64,000 nt of DNA, from assembly GCA_947000775.1 (NCBI GenBank), contig CAMQGK010000008.1:11918501-11982500 (forward strand), given 5' to 3'. Below the pieces are notes generated by a model. It saw only the letters and a list, made by a program, of their open reading frames with translations. It was not told the origin of the DNA and ran no database searches. This DNA is from Pterois miles (taxonomy: Eukaryota > Chordata > Actinopteri > Perciformes > Scorpaenidae). Positions 37,301-49,991 of the stretch are shown piece by piece; position 1 is the stretch's first letter, and each line of letters opens with the position of its first letter. A program made the translations under genes and the position numbers.

Positions 37301-40300
37301 ATTTCATGGTGTGTTGAGCACTCTGACCTTTTTCTGGAACTAATAGAACACTTGTTGTTTCAATACAAGACAAGAAGTCTGGATGAAATCCTAATAGCAA
37401 CAAACCCTTTTAGTTGTGAAGCATCTAAAGGTACACTTTAAGACCTGTCCAAAAACCTAACAGCACAGCTTTCTCCCTAAAGAAGTTCACATTCCTAGAT
37501 CTGTATCTTATTACATTGATGAGCGTCTGCCAGTGTTGTGTAACCATATTGATGTCTCAGCATTGCTGGGAAACATCTGTCAAACGTGGACATTGGCTTC
37601 ACGAAGAGAGCCTCTTTTTTTCAAGATTTTAAATGCTCTGGGTATTGACAGGTCTGCCTCAGAAAGGCTAAAAATGGCACTACAGTGATGCCAAATACAT
37701 CTCAATCATAGGTTGACAAGAAAGGTCAGCATGTGATCAAGCTGCTGTGTAAGTAAATGTTTGACCCATGCGAGGTCCATCTGAACAAGGAGGAGGAAAC
37801 TCACACTACTGGGCACTGGGGGTGTCAGAAACACACCACTAAGATTGAGATGCTGAGTGTTTTTGCCACTAGCTTTTCCCTTGACCTCAGTGCTGACAGA
37901 TCACAGTATGTGTGTGTCACAATACACATCATCAGCTGTCAGAGATTTTGTCATACCATTTACCAATATCATTTATATGGTTTTGGTAGTTGTATGAGGT
38001 AGTCAGTAGCCCCTTTCACACAGAGATTACACAATAATAATGTAAAGGAGATTCGTCATAAGTCCGACGATTCAATGCTCAATGTATTTTACATAAAAAA
38101 AACATATGCATGATAAATTCAGAGTTTGACTTACAGTAGTACTGTATTTTGTTACATTAAACAGACAATTCCAATGATTGATTGCTTAAATATTCACTTT
38201 GATTAAAGCATTAGCAGTTTTAATGATGTACTATAAGCTGCTTAGTGTTAGGAAGTTACGGGTCAAAATTCCCTCTCTAATATAAGATAAGATAAGATGA
38301 ACCTTTATTAATATCTATTTTATGTTGCTCTGAAACCACCAAAAACCACATTTTACAAATTACATTTGAACACATCGTAATGTTGTAATTTACCTTCACC
38401 TAATAGTTATTTTACTGAACAGAGCTTGAATAATAACTCAATGGCAAATGCATTCTGAGCACTTTCTTTCTCTCTCCATCGTGTCTCTGGTCCCAAACAC
38501 ACTGAAGGATGTGTGTGTACGTCATTGTACAAGCGTAAGTGTCAGAGAGCACTGAAGCATGAAATGCCAAGGAATCGAACAACTAGGAACCAGTTCTCAA
38601 CGGAAACCAATTCTCTATTCCCATCCCTAGCATTTTCCCTGTGTGCCAAAGTGGCAGATGGTTTTATACGATTTCATCTGCCACTGCCGACAGTTTACCT
38701 GCATTTGGCAGGTGGTGGGTGCTTATTTCAGACCCTGATCTGGACCAAAAAGAACATACAGAATACACTGAATAAAGGTCACAAAATTAGGTATGTCATT
38801 CAAGATAAACTGGAGGAGAAGAGATTCGTTGGTCTGCTATAATTTATGCACTCTGAAACTGAATCAGATTAAACAGAAAACTAGCCAAAAGTATAAACAT
38901 CACTGATTCAGATTAGCTTGTGAAAGCACTCTTGAAGGGTTAATTCGGATTCCCCTCACCTTGTCTTCTCTACTAGGCCTGGCCCCCACAGCAGTGGGAC
39001 TGGTGACCCAGGGCTGCAGGGAGAGCAAGGTGTCAAACAGCGTCCTGGTCTCAGCGATCCGGCTGGCAATGTCGGCATTAGAGTGCTGGCCAAACACCTC
39101 GGGGTGCTCTGTGGACGGTAGCATGCTGATATACTCCTTGTATGAGGACTGGGGGCCGTCACGGGGGATGTAATAGGAGGGTAAGGAGGACAATCTGACA
39201 GATAAAAGGAAAAACACAAAGTCAGTGATATATATAATGGTATTCATATATATTGATTTACAACTCCCAATTTCCCTTAACAGATTATCTCATATAATGC
39301 AATTTGATGTAAAAATGCAACTATAGAAAAACATATAAATGACTGATTGACAACATCTAAAAATTTTATGGAGTGCTTGAAGCTTATGATTTGAAGCAAA
39401 CAAAAAACAGTTCCTGAACATGTCCAAGTCTAACAGTGTGTTGGATTTTTTAATTGTAATATTGTGATTGGGCACTTGGTGGTGCTGGCACTCCACCACC
39501 TGCATGGTGCTTCAGCAGGCAGTTAAAGCAGCCTCTGTCTTTCGGGAGGACATGTGTACATCTGCAATACATCATTCTCTTTATCGATTTTTAACAAATT
39601 ATTAGCAGCGTGCACTTGGATTTACACTGTTTGCACTTGTGCTGGTACACTAATGTGGTAGAATAAATGTGTGTGTTACAGTGTCTTAACCTGAAGAAGG
39701 GCTGGTTTACGGCAGCATCACAGAAGTAATCATTGATGTATGTGGTTAGAAGACGTCTGTCCCAGTCATCTGTTACATGGCCTCCATAGTTCACCCCAGC
39801 AATGAGGTACTTCAGTGCATCCCAGGGAATCTCCTCATACTCATCCAGGTACAGACTCAGCAGACTCTCACTCACCTACATGAAGGGGGGCAACAGGACG
39901 ATAATCTTAACAGTACAGTAAGTTAAAAACTCTCTGCTGCAGAAAGCAGACACATAAAGTACAGATAAAAATGGAAAGAAAGATATTTTAACAAAGTAGC
40001 CGTGAGTAGGATTTAGCTTCATGCATTTGAATTAGATTGTCTTATCCATTCATGTAAATGGCCCTTACTCTGACAGGGTTTAAAATTTTCTTTCTGCCTT
40101 TAGCTGTCACTGTTTCCTTCAGTATGAGACAAGGCTCTGACCTCAAAGTCGGAATCGTTGAATCCATAGATAATGTTCCAGCCCAGCTGTAGAAACTTTT
40201 TCCTCTCCAGCAGGATGCTGTGAAAAAAGCAGAGGGAGAAGAGCATCTTCTTGTAGAATACAGGTCTGGAGCAGCGGGTGAACTGAGCCTCCGTCACCAG

Positions 40301-43300
40301 CTGGTACAGACGCGTCATGTTGGCTTTCACACCCTGAGGACAACACGGGGGAGCGGTGTTAACACTCGTGGGCGTTGCATGTAGGATGTATATTTTTTGA
40401 CATCGATATCATGTTTATAGGCCTGTATAGTAAATATCTCAAGCCTGGAAATCTGTGCGTGTGTGACATGCACCTTTGGGGGTTCAGTGGTCATCTTGAT
40501 ACCAGCCTGCAGGATGGTGATGGGAAATTCGGGGTGTGGCGAAGAGCTGAGCCAGAGTCTGAAGTTTGAATGGGGCTTCTGTACTTGTAGCTGCTCCACC
40601 AGCTTGTCCAGCTCTGGCATCCAGGAGAGGGAGAGGTGGCAGTTGGCGAGGAACACCCAATGACCTGGACAGAGAAAAATAAGGATTGAGATAAGCTGAT
40701 ATCACCGTTTAGATTTGTTTTTATTCATGTCTAGCTGTTTTTGTGTGTTCCCATTTCGACCGCCCTGGACCTAGGAACCGTTCCATTTTGAAAACAGGGA
40801 CCAGGGTCTAAATTAAGTAAGGGGAACATTTTCCTGTGATATTTTACCTCCAAAAAAGGGCCAGGTTGGAGGGTAGTACTTTCTGAAAGTACATGAACTT
40901 TCAGGGTGGAGTTTGTAGAGATGACCGTCTGATTGGTCAAACATACACAAGTGCTGCTACTTCAACTCAACCACTTCATTCATAAAAGAAGTAAGAACTC
41001 TAGTATTGATTTAAGACAATTTTAGAACAAGAGGAGAGCATTTCTATTTGTTTGACAAAACTAAAGTTAGGCACGGCTGTTGGCCTACCAACTCATTTTT
41101 AAAAAGATGAGATAAAAATAAATCTTGCAAGAGACCCGACAGGACAAACGATAGAAGAGACAGAGATGTAGCGTGGCGATGTTGTGACTGAGAGAAAATG
41201 GAGTTCTGTTGTGTTGGTTTCATGGCGGTCATGCCACATCATTTTCCTATGCTGCATTTCATTCATTAAATCTAACATGCATCAGTAAATACTATGCAGC
41301 TGTAATTGTTGTTGCAGTGAGACAAAACCCAAGGTAATTTTTTTCTTCCAGTGTGTCTTTAGATGCAACAGGCGGACACACTGAATTGCAGGCATGTTCA
41401 TCTAGTTTGCCTAATCTTCACACGTCTTTAGATTGCTGTGATAATCCAGAAAACATGCTTTTAGTTCCTTGAGAAGTAGTCCAAGGACTAAAATTACCAG
41501 GCACTTCTTGGAGCAAACCTGGCTTTTGTCAAGCGCAAGAGACTTTTGAATCTAAAAGAAACAGTTATAGGAGAAAAAATAATACTTCAAAGCAACTGAA
41601 TGAAGCTGAGATAAACAGGAAGAAAGAGAGCGGTCAGTTGGTGTTGTACCGTTCTTGACACCCTCCTCTATCATGCTCCTGGCGATGGGGGCCTGTCCCT
41701 GGCCCAGAGAGAGAGCATGAAAGTCCTTGCTCATACCAGAGGCCTCAGCCAGCTGCAGCAGGGCTCCTGTGGGGTCCACCCCAGGAGACAGAACAAAGAT
41801 CAGAGGAGTCTTGCTGGTGGATTCCTCCAAAACCTGGGGAGAGTACAGCGAGAGTAGCAAAGGATGACAAAGAGAGAGAGTGAGAATGGATGAGCCGACT
41901 CTAATACTTGAGAAAGGAGAAGCAACGGGGATTGAATGGGTAACAGCAGACACTCACAGCCTTCATGTCGAGAACAGGCGGCTCCACAAAGCGAGAGCCG
42001 AGGTTGTTAACAATGAAGGAGGTGACACACAAGGAGACACGGTCCTGACGCAGAGAGCGCACGATCAGCATCTTCTGGAGCTCATTACAGTTATTTTCCC
42101 AATCGCCTAGAAGGAAAAAAACAGAGGATGGGTCAAACCAGGGAATTCAGGGGTTAGGGAGGATGTATGGTTAACATGATAGTAAATAAAATGAGGGGAA
42201 AGGTTGAAAGAAATGAGGGATAGTTATATACTTCAGCAACCCTGAGCATACTGAGCTGAGCTTTCTCAAATCCTACTAAAGAAATAAAGCAAAAGAAGAC
42301 ACAAACACTCCATTAACAAATGCTCAGTTGTTAGACAAGCAGAGAAGAAGACACATTTACCATCACCTGGATATAGCATACTGTGTACACACACAATACA
42401 ATACAGAAAGCAACGTCATTCTTTAACAAAACCTTGAAACATGTCAGTGCGCAGCAGCATGAATACACAAATATCAGTCCCTTCAACTTCATTGTTCATA
42501 GTGGGAACAATTTTATGAAAGAAAAACCTCCTACAACACACAGACCTGGTAATGCGGCGTTCTCAGGCTCAGCACTGGTGAACCATTGGTTCCAGTCTCG
42601 GGGGTACAGCTCAAAGGAGGCCATGATGCCATGGAAGTTGGGCAGCTTTTCCAGCTCTGTGACGTTGTCCCAGCTGGAGTCCACCAGCCAGCTGGGACAG
42701 GGGTTGTCCATCTGATCCTCCTTATCAAGTACCTAGAAGCACCCCCTTCCATTAATCAGTAATCAAACTATCCTACCATCAGTGTATCAATAAAAAGACC
42801 AAACCACCCACCAATATATCAATCATACAGCACCAGGCCTGTCTCAGAAATATGAAAGCTTACCATCTACATGGCTCTATGTTTAAATACACAGTGGGAT
42901 GTCTTTTGGGGCATTAAGTGTGTTCCCAGCCTTTGAGATTAAGACGTTTGTCCTGTTGGATTATCTTAAATCAAATAAAGCAAAAGCAAGATGTCTGAGT
43001 GTGTTCTGTTTTCTTACGACGCCTCCTCGGAGGAAGAAGCTGTACTCATCCATGTTGAGTTTGCCGGCCACCTCCAGGATTTTGGCACACATCTGGAAGC
43101 TGAAGAGCAGCTTATGGCCCTCAAACAGACCACGACACGTGTATCTGCAGAGGATAACACACTGAGTTAGTTAAAATAACAACAGACATAGTGTATGTTT
43201 CTGATATTTCTAATACGTGAACAGGTAAGTCACAACATAAACAACTTAATCAAAGACACAACTGCATGCTACTGTAGCATTAAGGTCATGATGCCATAGT

Positions 43301-46300
43301 ATGCAAGCTGTGGCTCAGGAAGTAGAGCAGTAGTCGTTCACAAATTGAGCGGTTGGCGGTCAGATCATTGGCTCCTCCTGTCCACATGTCAAAGTAACCT
43401 TGAGGAAGACACTGATCCCAAGTTGCTCCCTATGGGCAGGCCAGCGCCTTGCATGGTTAGGTCTGCTGCCATCAGTGTGCGTGTATGTAAATGGCTGAAT
43501 ATTAATGGTGAAAATTTCAAAGCGCTTCATTCAATTGTCAGCACAGCTTATTTGTTCCATAGATAGTACTGTATATAAAAAGTTAGACTGTATATAGACT
43601 GTATATATGATTAGTGGACTGCAGTTTTGAAGCCTCAAGTTTGCCATTTTGGGTGTCGTCATCTGGGTTTTTTGGAACCAGAAATGACAGTCGTGCCTCG
43701 AAGGCATCCCACAATTCACAAAAACCCCTGCATGACTCGATGCCCGACAACCGGTCCTAACCTTTACCATTTGAGGTTAATGCCTAACCTTTACAATCTT
43801 GAGAGAGTTTTCCAAATTGTGGGTTACCTTATAGATACGACCAGACGTGACACGAGAGGGTGGAACTACGTACAACTGAATGCTGATAAGACATGTTTAG
43901 GCGACAAAAATGTTACAATCAACTTTCATGACCTGAAAAAAAAATGCGAAAGGGTTAAAGTTGTAAGAGCAAAACATGCACAACTCCCAGACAGGACAAT
44001 GCTGTGGTAGCAACCTGCCAATCACAAGCTAGCCACACCCTAAAGCATCTCCTGATTTATGGTCTATTTGACTCTAAATGGGACCATAATTTACTAAATG
44101 AACATTATGATCTAATTAAGAAGACATGAAACTAGTGACTGAGACCATTAACTCATGTTTACAATGTTTACTGAGGTGATAAATCAAGTGAGAAGTAGAC
44201 TCATTTTCTCATAGACTTCTGTGCAATTGGACCTCTTTTTGCAACAAGAGGAGTCGCCCCCTGCTGGCTATTAGAAAGAATGTAGGTTTAAAGCATTGGC
44301 TTCACTTTTCAGACCAAGAAGCTGCCGCCTGATTTGTACATCATAAAAAGGCCCTCTTTCTCTGTCCATACCAACGAAAACCTGCATGCAAACAGACAGG
44401 ATTCATTAAAAGGGCCTCTCCTTGCTTACCTGTATACTGCATATGTGTGGTAGTCATTGAGGTTGGTGATCCTTTCCTCCAGCTTGTGGCTGCGCTTGCT
44501 CTTTTCTATGCTAAGGTTGAACAAGTTAATGTAGGCATCCAGTGAGAACTGGTACATTGGGTCAATGTGGCCCATGTTGTTTAGAACAAAGAAGAGAATG
44601 GAGGCTCGCTGGGCACATAGGTGATAGGCCTGTTAAGAGGGAGCACTTTAAGTTATATACACATACTGTATGCACAGACTGACATGCAAATTAATTACTA
44701 TATTATTCAGTTATGTAGTGTCTAAAACATATAATAAATGCCAATTACAACTTTCCAGAAACCCCTGTGATGGCTTATAAGTGCTCACTTTGTTACCTCC
44801 GCCAAGGAGGTTATGTTTTTGCCGGCGTTTATCTGTCTGTTTGTTTGTTTGACTGTGTTCAAGATAACTCAAAAACTTATGGACGGATTTTGATGAAATT
44901 TCAGGATGTGTCGAAAATGTGAAAAGGAAGAACTGACTTAATTTTGGGGGTGATCCGGAAGAAATCCTGGATTCTGGATCACTTGGAAATTTTCGTTAAC
45001 ATTGGGGTAAATGGGACCCAAAAAATTGTTTCTCAATATCTCTGGTAATTGTTGCCCAAAGCTCATGAAATTTGACTCAGGGATTTACAATATGTACTTC
45101 TATCAAATCCCAAAGGCTGATCCAGATCTGATCCAAATGGCGGATTTTATAGCAATTTATATAAAAAATGGAGGTACTCTTACATTTTGGCCAAATGTAT
45201 TGTGAGTTTTATGTTGTGTCTTGTATATATGTACTATGTTTGCCACTGATATAAAATTCTTTTTAAAAAATGTAGGATTTTTATTTGAGTGAATTACAAT
45301 ATGGGGGGAAACTATGGTGCTTAGCAGAGGTCTGCGCTCTCTGAGTGCTTTTCTAGTTTTATTAATGGTCCAATACCATAAAAGGTATTCTATCATAAGA
45401 CCCAAATCCCCGTCTGGCCCAATCTCTTCAGCCCTACACCTGACCTCTCTAGCAGAGTCGATCTGGATCTCAGTCTGTTCGCTGCTCTCCAGCTTCTCTG
45501 AGACCTCAGCGGCTGTCAGTTTGGATGTCTGCAGGGTGTTCACCAGCTGCACATCGTCCAACAGTGAGCCAGTCGCCTCATTCAGCAGCCTGGTAGACAT
45601 ACACATGCATACAACGTAAAAACAAACCTATATACATAAATACAACGAAATGCCAACACACTGCCTACTCAGCATGACAGACTTGGAAAAACATTTGCAA
45701 ACACAAGCGCATAGGGGTTCACATTCATCAAAAATTAAAGTTTAAAACTGCATCTTTTAGAAATAAGTCATGCATTCCTTAATAAATTAAATAATAATAA
45801 ACAGTATTTACAAAAAATGTTTTTGGGAAATTTTGGAAACCTGCTCTCAGTCAGTGGTTGAAAGTGTTACGCATGGTAATTAATCAACATTTGAGATAAA
45901 AACAAACCCTTGAAACTTTGAAAAAAATTGAGATTCACACTATTCCTGTTACTAGCTGACCAACCTGAGGATCTCATCCTCCAGCTCCTGCAGACTTCTC
46001 TTGCCAGAAGCAATGCTGATCACCAGAGAGTCCTTTTGCTCTTCTAGCTCCGGACGCTCCTTACGCACCACTATTCCCAGTAGTTGGGCTTCCAGACCCT
46101 GAAGACAATCCAATACACAAACAGACAATTTAAGGCAGCAGGTCATCCTCTCAAACTGTATGTGCACACATGTAAGGTTACTACACAATAGTGAAGTGGA
46201 GCCAAAACACACACACACAGACCTGCTCCTTGACAGCAAAGTTGACTATGGTGGTCTTTGTAGAAATCTCTGGCGTGTAGTGGGGGTTGGACAGCTTTGT

Positions 46301-48607
46301 GGTGATGTAGAAACGAAACTCTGGGCTGTACTCCACCTCCTTATCACCCAGCTTCAACAGCAGCCTGCCGCCTGGAAAAAGCACACACATATGTACACCC
46401 ATACACACAGTGGATTCAGGCACACCCTCATATTCAGATGTGTGTGCCTGACCTATCCGTGTCAGGGACTTGTTCAGGATTGGGTTGAGAGAGGGGTCCA
46501 ACTCCTCCTGGACATTCTGCAGCAAAACAGGATTCCCAAACTGGATGGCGTTCTCCAGCACCCGCAGGTAGTCTGGCATTTGAAAGTCAATCACTTTCAG
46601 ACCCTGCACATGTGGACACACATAGAATAGAGATAAGAAGACACACAACAGAAAACAATCACACACATCTCTTGCTTGTTTTAAGGTGGAATGAGCAGTG
46701 TGAGAGTGTAGGATATCTCTTTTTCATGTCTTCAATACTGAAAAGTATGAGTGATCATGAGAAGTATTATTCACATTATCAGGAAAAAAATAGCTTTTGC
46801 GTGTATGTCCTTCTTCGTCGTATAGGGGGCATGTTGCACGGATGTCCGCCACCAAATGTTCAGTTGAACTTTGACCCAAGCTGTGCTGAACATTGAGGGC
46901 TTTAAAGCTACCAGGTTTGTTACAAAAATACAGTTAAAGACTCATAGGAATATAAGCTGTGTCTCAATTCAGATACTTTTGTTAGTGTACTTCCATGTAG
47001 TACACCGTACACACTATGTGCTCACTTGCGTAGCGTCAGTTTGGCACTAGCTTGGCAGACCAGCTGGTGATAGCCAGCCATGGACATCATGCCGAAATGG
47101 CAGTAATTCAATTCAAATGGATAAATTAACCCAATAATTTCTTCTATTTGACTACTGTGTCGTGGTACGTAGTGGAAAAAAATCGCAGTTTCAATCGCAA
47201 CCTGCAGCTCCCTCGCCCGCCATTTTCACAAGTTTGAAATAAACTGAAGCCCCTCGCCTTCCTCTACAAAGCAAATATGGCGACCGTTGAGGGTGAGAAG
47301 TGTCCAGTGTTCCAAATTCAGCGTTTTGACTGTTTCCAGTACAACTTCCAGGTACTTAGAATGCACTGCATTTTGCCATACTACTCGGTGTGAACGCTCT
47401 AATGCTCTGAAAATAGCAAGTGTAAGTACGAAAGTATGTAAATTGAGCGCAACATCAGCAGTGTAGCAGTAAATATTGACTCATTCGAAAAATTTGACTG
47501 CATTGCTCGTCTTCTCAGGAAAATCTTTAAAAAATTTCTATGTAGTCACTCAATATCAATGATCCTTCCAGAAACTTTCCAACAACAAAAAGGCAATAAC
47601 ATTGAATCTGAATAAGACTGGCGGAGTCAAGACTTACTCTCTTCATCTCCATGTTCTTGATCCACTTTAGAGCTTGACCCTGAGGGTCCACTATCAGCGG
47701 CCATCTGAATAAAACAAGTCAAGTCGTCTTTACAGTATGAAACACATGTTTCACAGTGAACACAACTACATAAATAAAAAAAACATTTTAGTTTAGTGTG
47801 TTTAAGGCATTGAGTTAATAAAACCTTTAATAACAGATTGTGTCTACTGGTGCCTTAAAATGAAATTTGTGAGCTTGTGCTTACAACATGGGAACATGAT
47901 ATGCTTGGCGTTCCAATGGTTAAGTTGTGAGAACAGCGCTGCTAAGCAACGGCAATATAAACATTACTGTCTGTGTCTAGAAGCCACAGAGGCTAACAAT
48001 TTAGCAAGTTAGCAGGTGGGTAACATAATGAAGTTAATGCAAGGGCATAATGAGGATTAGGCTGCTGGGAATATCAACATTTTCCTCAGACATATAAAAT
48101 TATGAAGAACATATACGACTAAAATCTATCTTAACATATTATGCACCGAAAAATAACTTCCATGGCCTCTGCCATTTCTGACGTCAACAAACACGTCACA
48201 AGTTTTCAGAAACTTGTGAAAGGTTGTGAATATGACATGAGGGGAGCGTTCATATGGACTCATCTTATGAACATGGTAAACACGTCCCCATTTGAAGGCA
48301 CCATAAATACTGACCGATTTCCACGGGTGACGATAACGCCATTCTCAGTGGAGAACGCGTCAGAGGGCAGGCCCTGAATGTTCCAGTCCCTCACTGCTGT
48401 AGGTTTGGATAGAAAAAGAGCAAAACTGAACCCTGGTGTGCATGGGATGGCTAAATCCCGTATCTGAGGAGAGGGCAGACAGATAGCAAGAGGAGAAAGA
48501 GGAAGAAAGAGTGGGATAAAACATGAGGTCTGTTGGAAATACATCGGCAAAGTGAAACTTTAATTTCAGTTTAACAACTGTTGGGGGCGTACAAGTAAAT
48601 GCCAAGC

Positions 48608-48687
<80 letters not shown>

Positions 48688-49944
48688 CCAACCTCATTCA
48701 TCCAGATGGCAAGCAGCTCGTCTCTATAGTTGGAAAGAAAGGGTCCCATGTAGGACAGGAAAGATGCTGCAAGCAAGCAGTCTCCCACAAGGTATCCCAC
48801 GTTTTCTTCAAGACCCTGAGGCACACACCCTGATTACATAGGAATGCAAAGGACAAATTTTCCAGCCTAATTATTGTAGTTGTGTGTGTACTTGTGTGTG
48901 GCCTACAGCAGCTCTCTCCTCCCAGCGAACCCTCTCTCCAGCCAGTCCGGTCACCAGTTTGTCAGCTCGGTCCAGTTTCACCGCCATATCATCTGATTTC
49001 TTCCTCAAACTCTCCTTCATGGCCCATTTCTCAGCGAGCTGCTTTTCCAGCTGGTCCTTCTTCTCACCTACCTGCACACACACATCCGCAGAAATTAGAT
49101 TAAATCATCATACTGTAAACTGGACTTACTATAATGCTGCTGTTGCACATAATGGATATATAAGCTTGACTTGACTTGAATTTATAGGAAATGAGTTAAT
49201 CACCAAATTAGTGGAGCCTTGTTAGCGGCAACTGTTCGATTAAAACAACTACTAATACAGCTCGGAGGAAGAGTACAATCAGCAAAAATAACAGAGGACT
49301 TTTATTGTGAAGAATATAAGAAATTAAAAGTGTTTATCCACCTGTTCCTTTGACTAATTACAGCTATGGTTACGCACACCCTCAAACGGGTAGCCCTGCT
49401 GTAATTGGAGATGCAAATCCCTGCCATGTTGCTGATGCACCGAGTCAAACCGAGTCACGCTAACCCAGCACGTGTATGAAAAAAGCCCATTTATGTCTAG
49501 GACACTGGTTGCTAGGATTCATACCTCTCGTAGTTTGTTCAGGGCTGCAGCCAGCGCAGCCTGTTTCTCAGCTAACTGCGCCATGGCGGCGTTCAGTTGG
49601 GCCCGCTTTGGCTCCACCACCCTGTAGGCACGCCCATAAACCTGGAGGAACAATGCACACATCCATGGATTTAGTTTTGCTTCCTATTTCTTTGTTTATA
49701 TGTTTACTTAACAAATATTTCAAATAGTAATCCTTTGCTGTGCTTATTCTAGGAAATGCTTTCTGCTGCTGCTGTGCAGTCATGCACTTAATGCATTCAG
49801 CTAATTGTGGATTTGTACATATGTGTGCACTGTGCCACAATTAGCGCCATAGTCCTTACATTCAATAACTAACTACTGAAATCATTAATTACAAATACAA
49901 CCTAAATATGATTTTCTGGGTTTATGGCGACTATTCATATCTGA

Positions 49945-49991
<47 letters not shown>

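Noticed and set aside
46160..46630. A 156-codon + strand frame, with others at 42383-42715, 40463-40663 and 51933-52178
   Set aside because: Antisense shadows of dnah2 exons 25-26, 31, 34 and 16; the minus-strand reading is conserved dynein.
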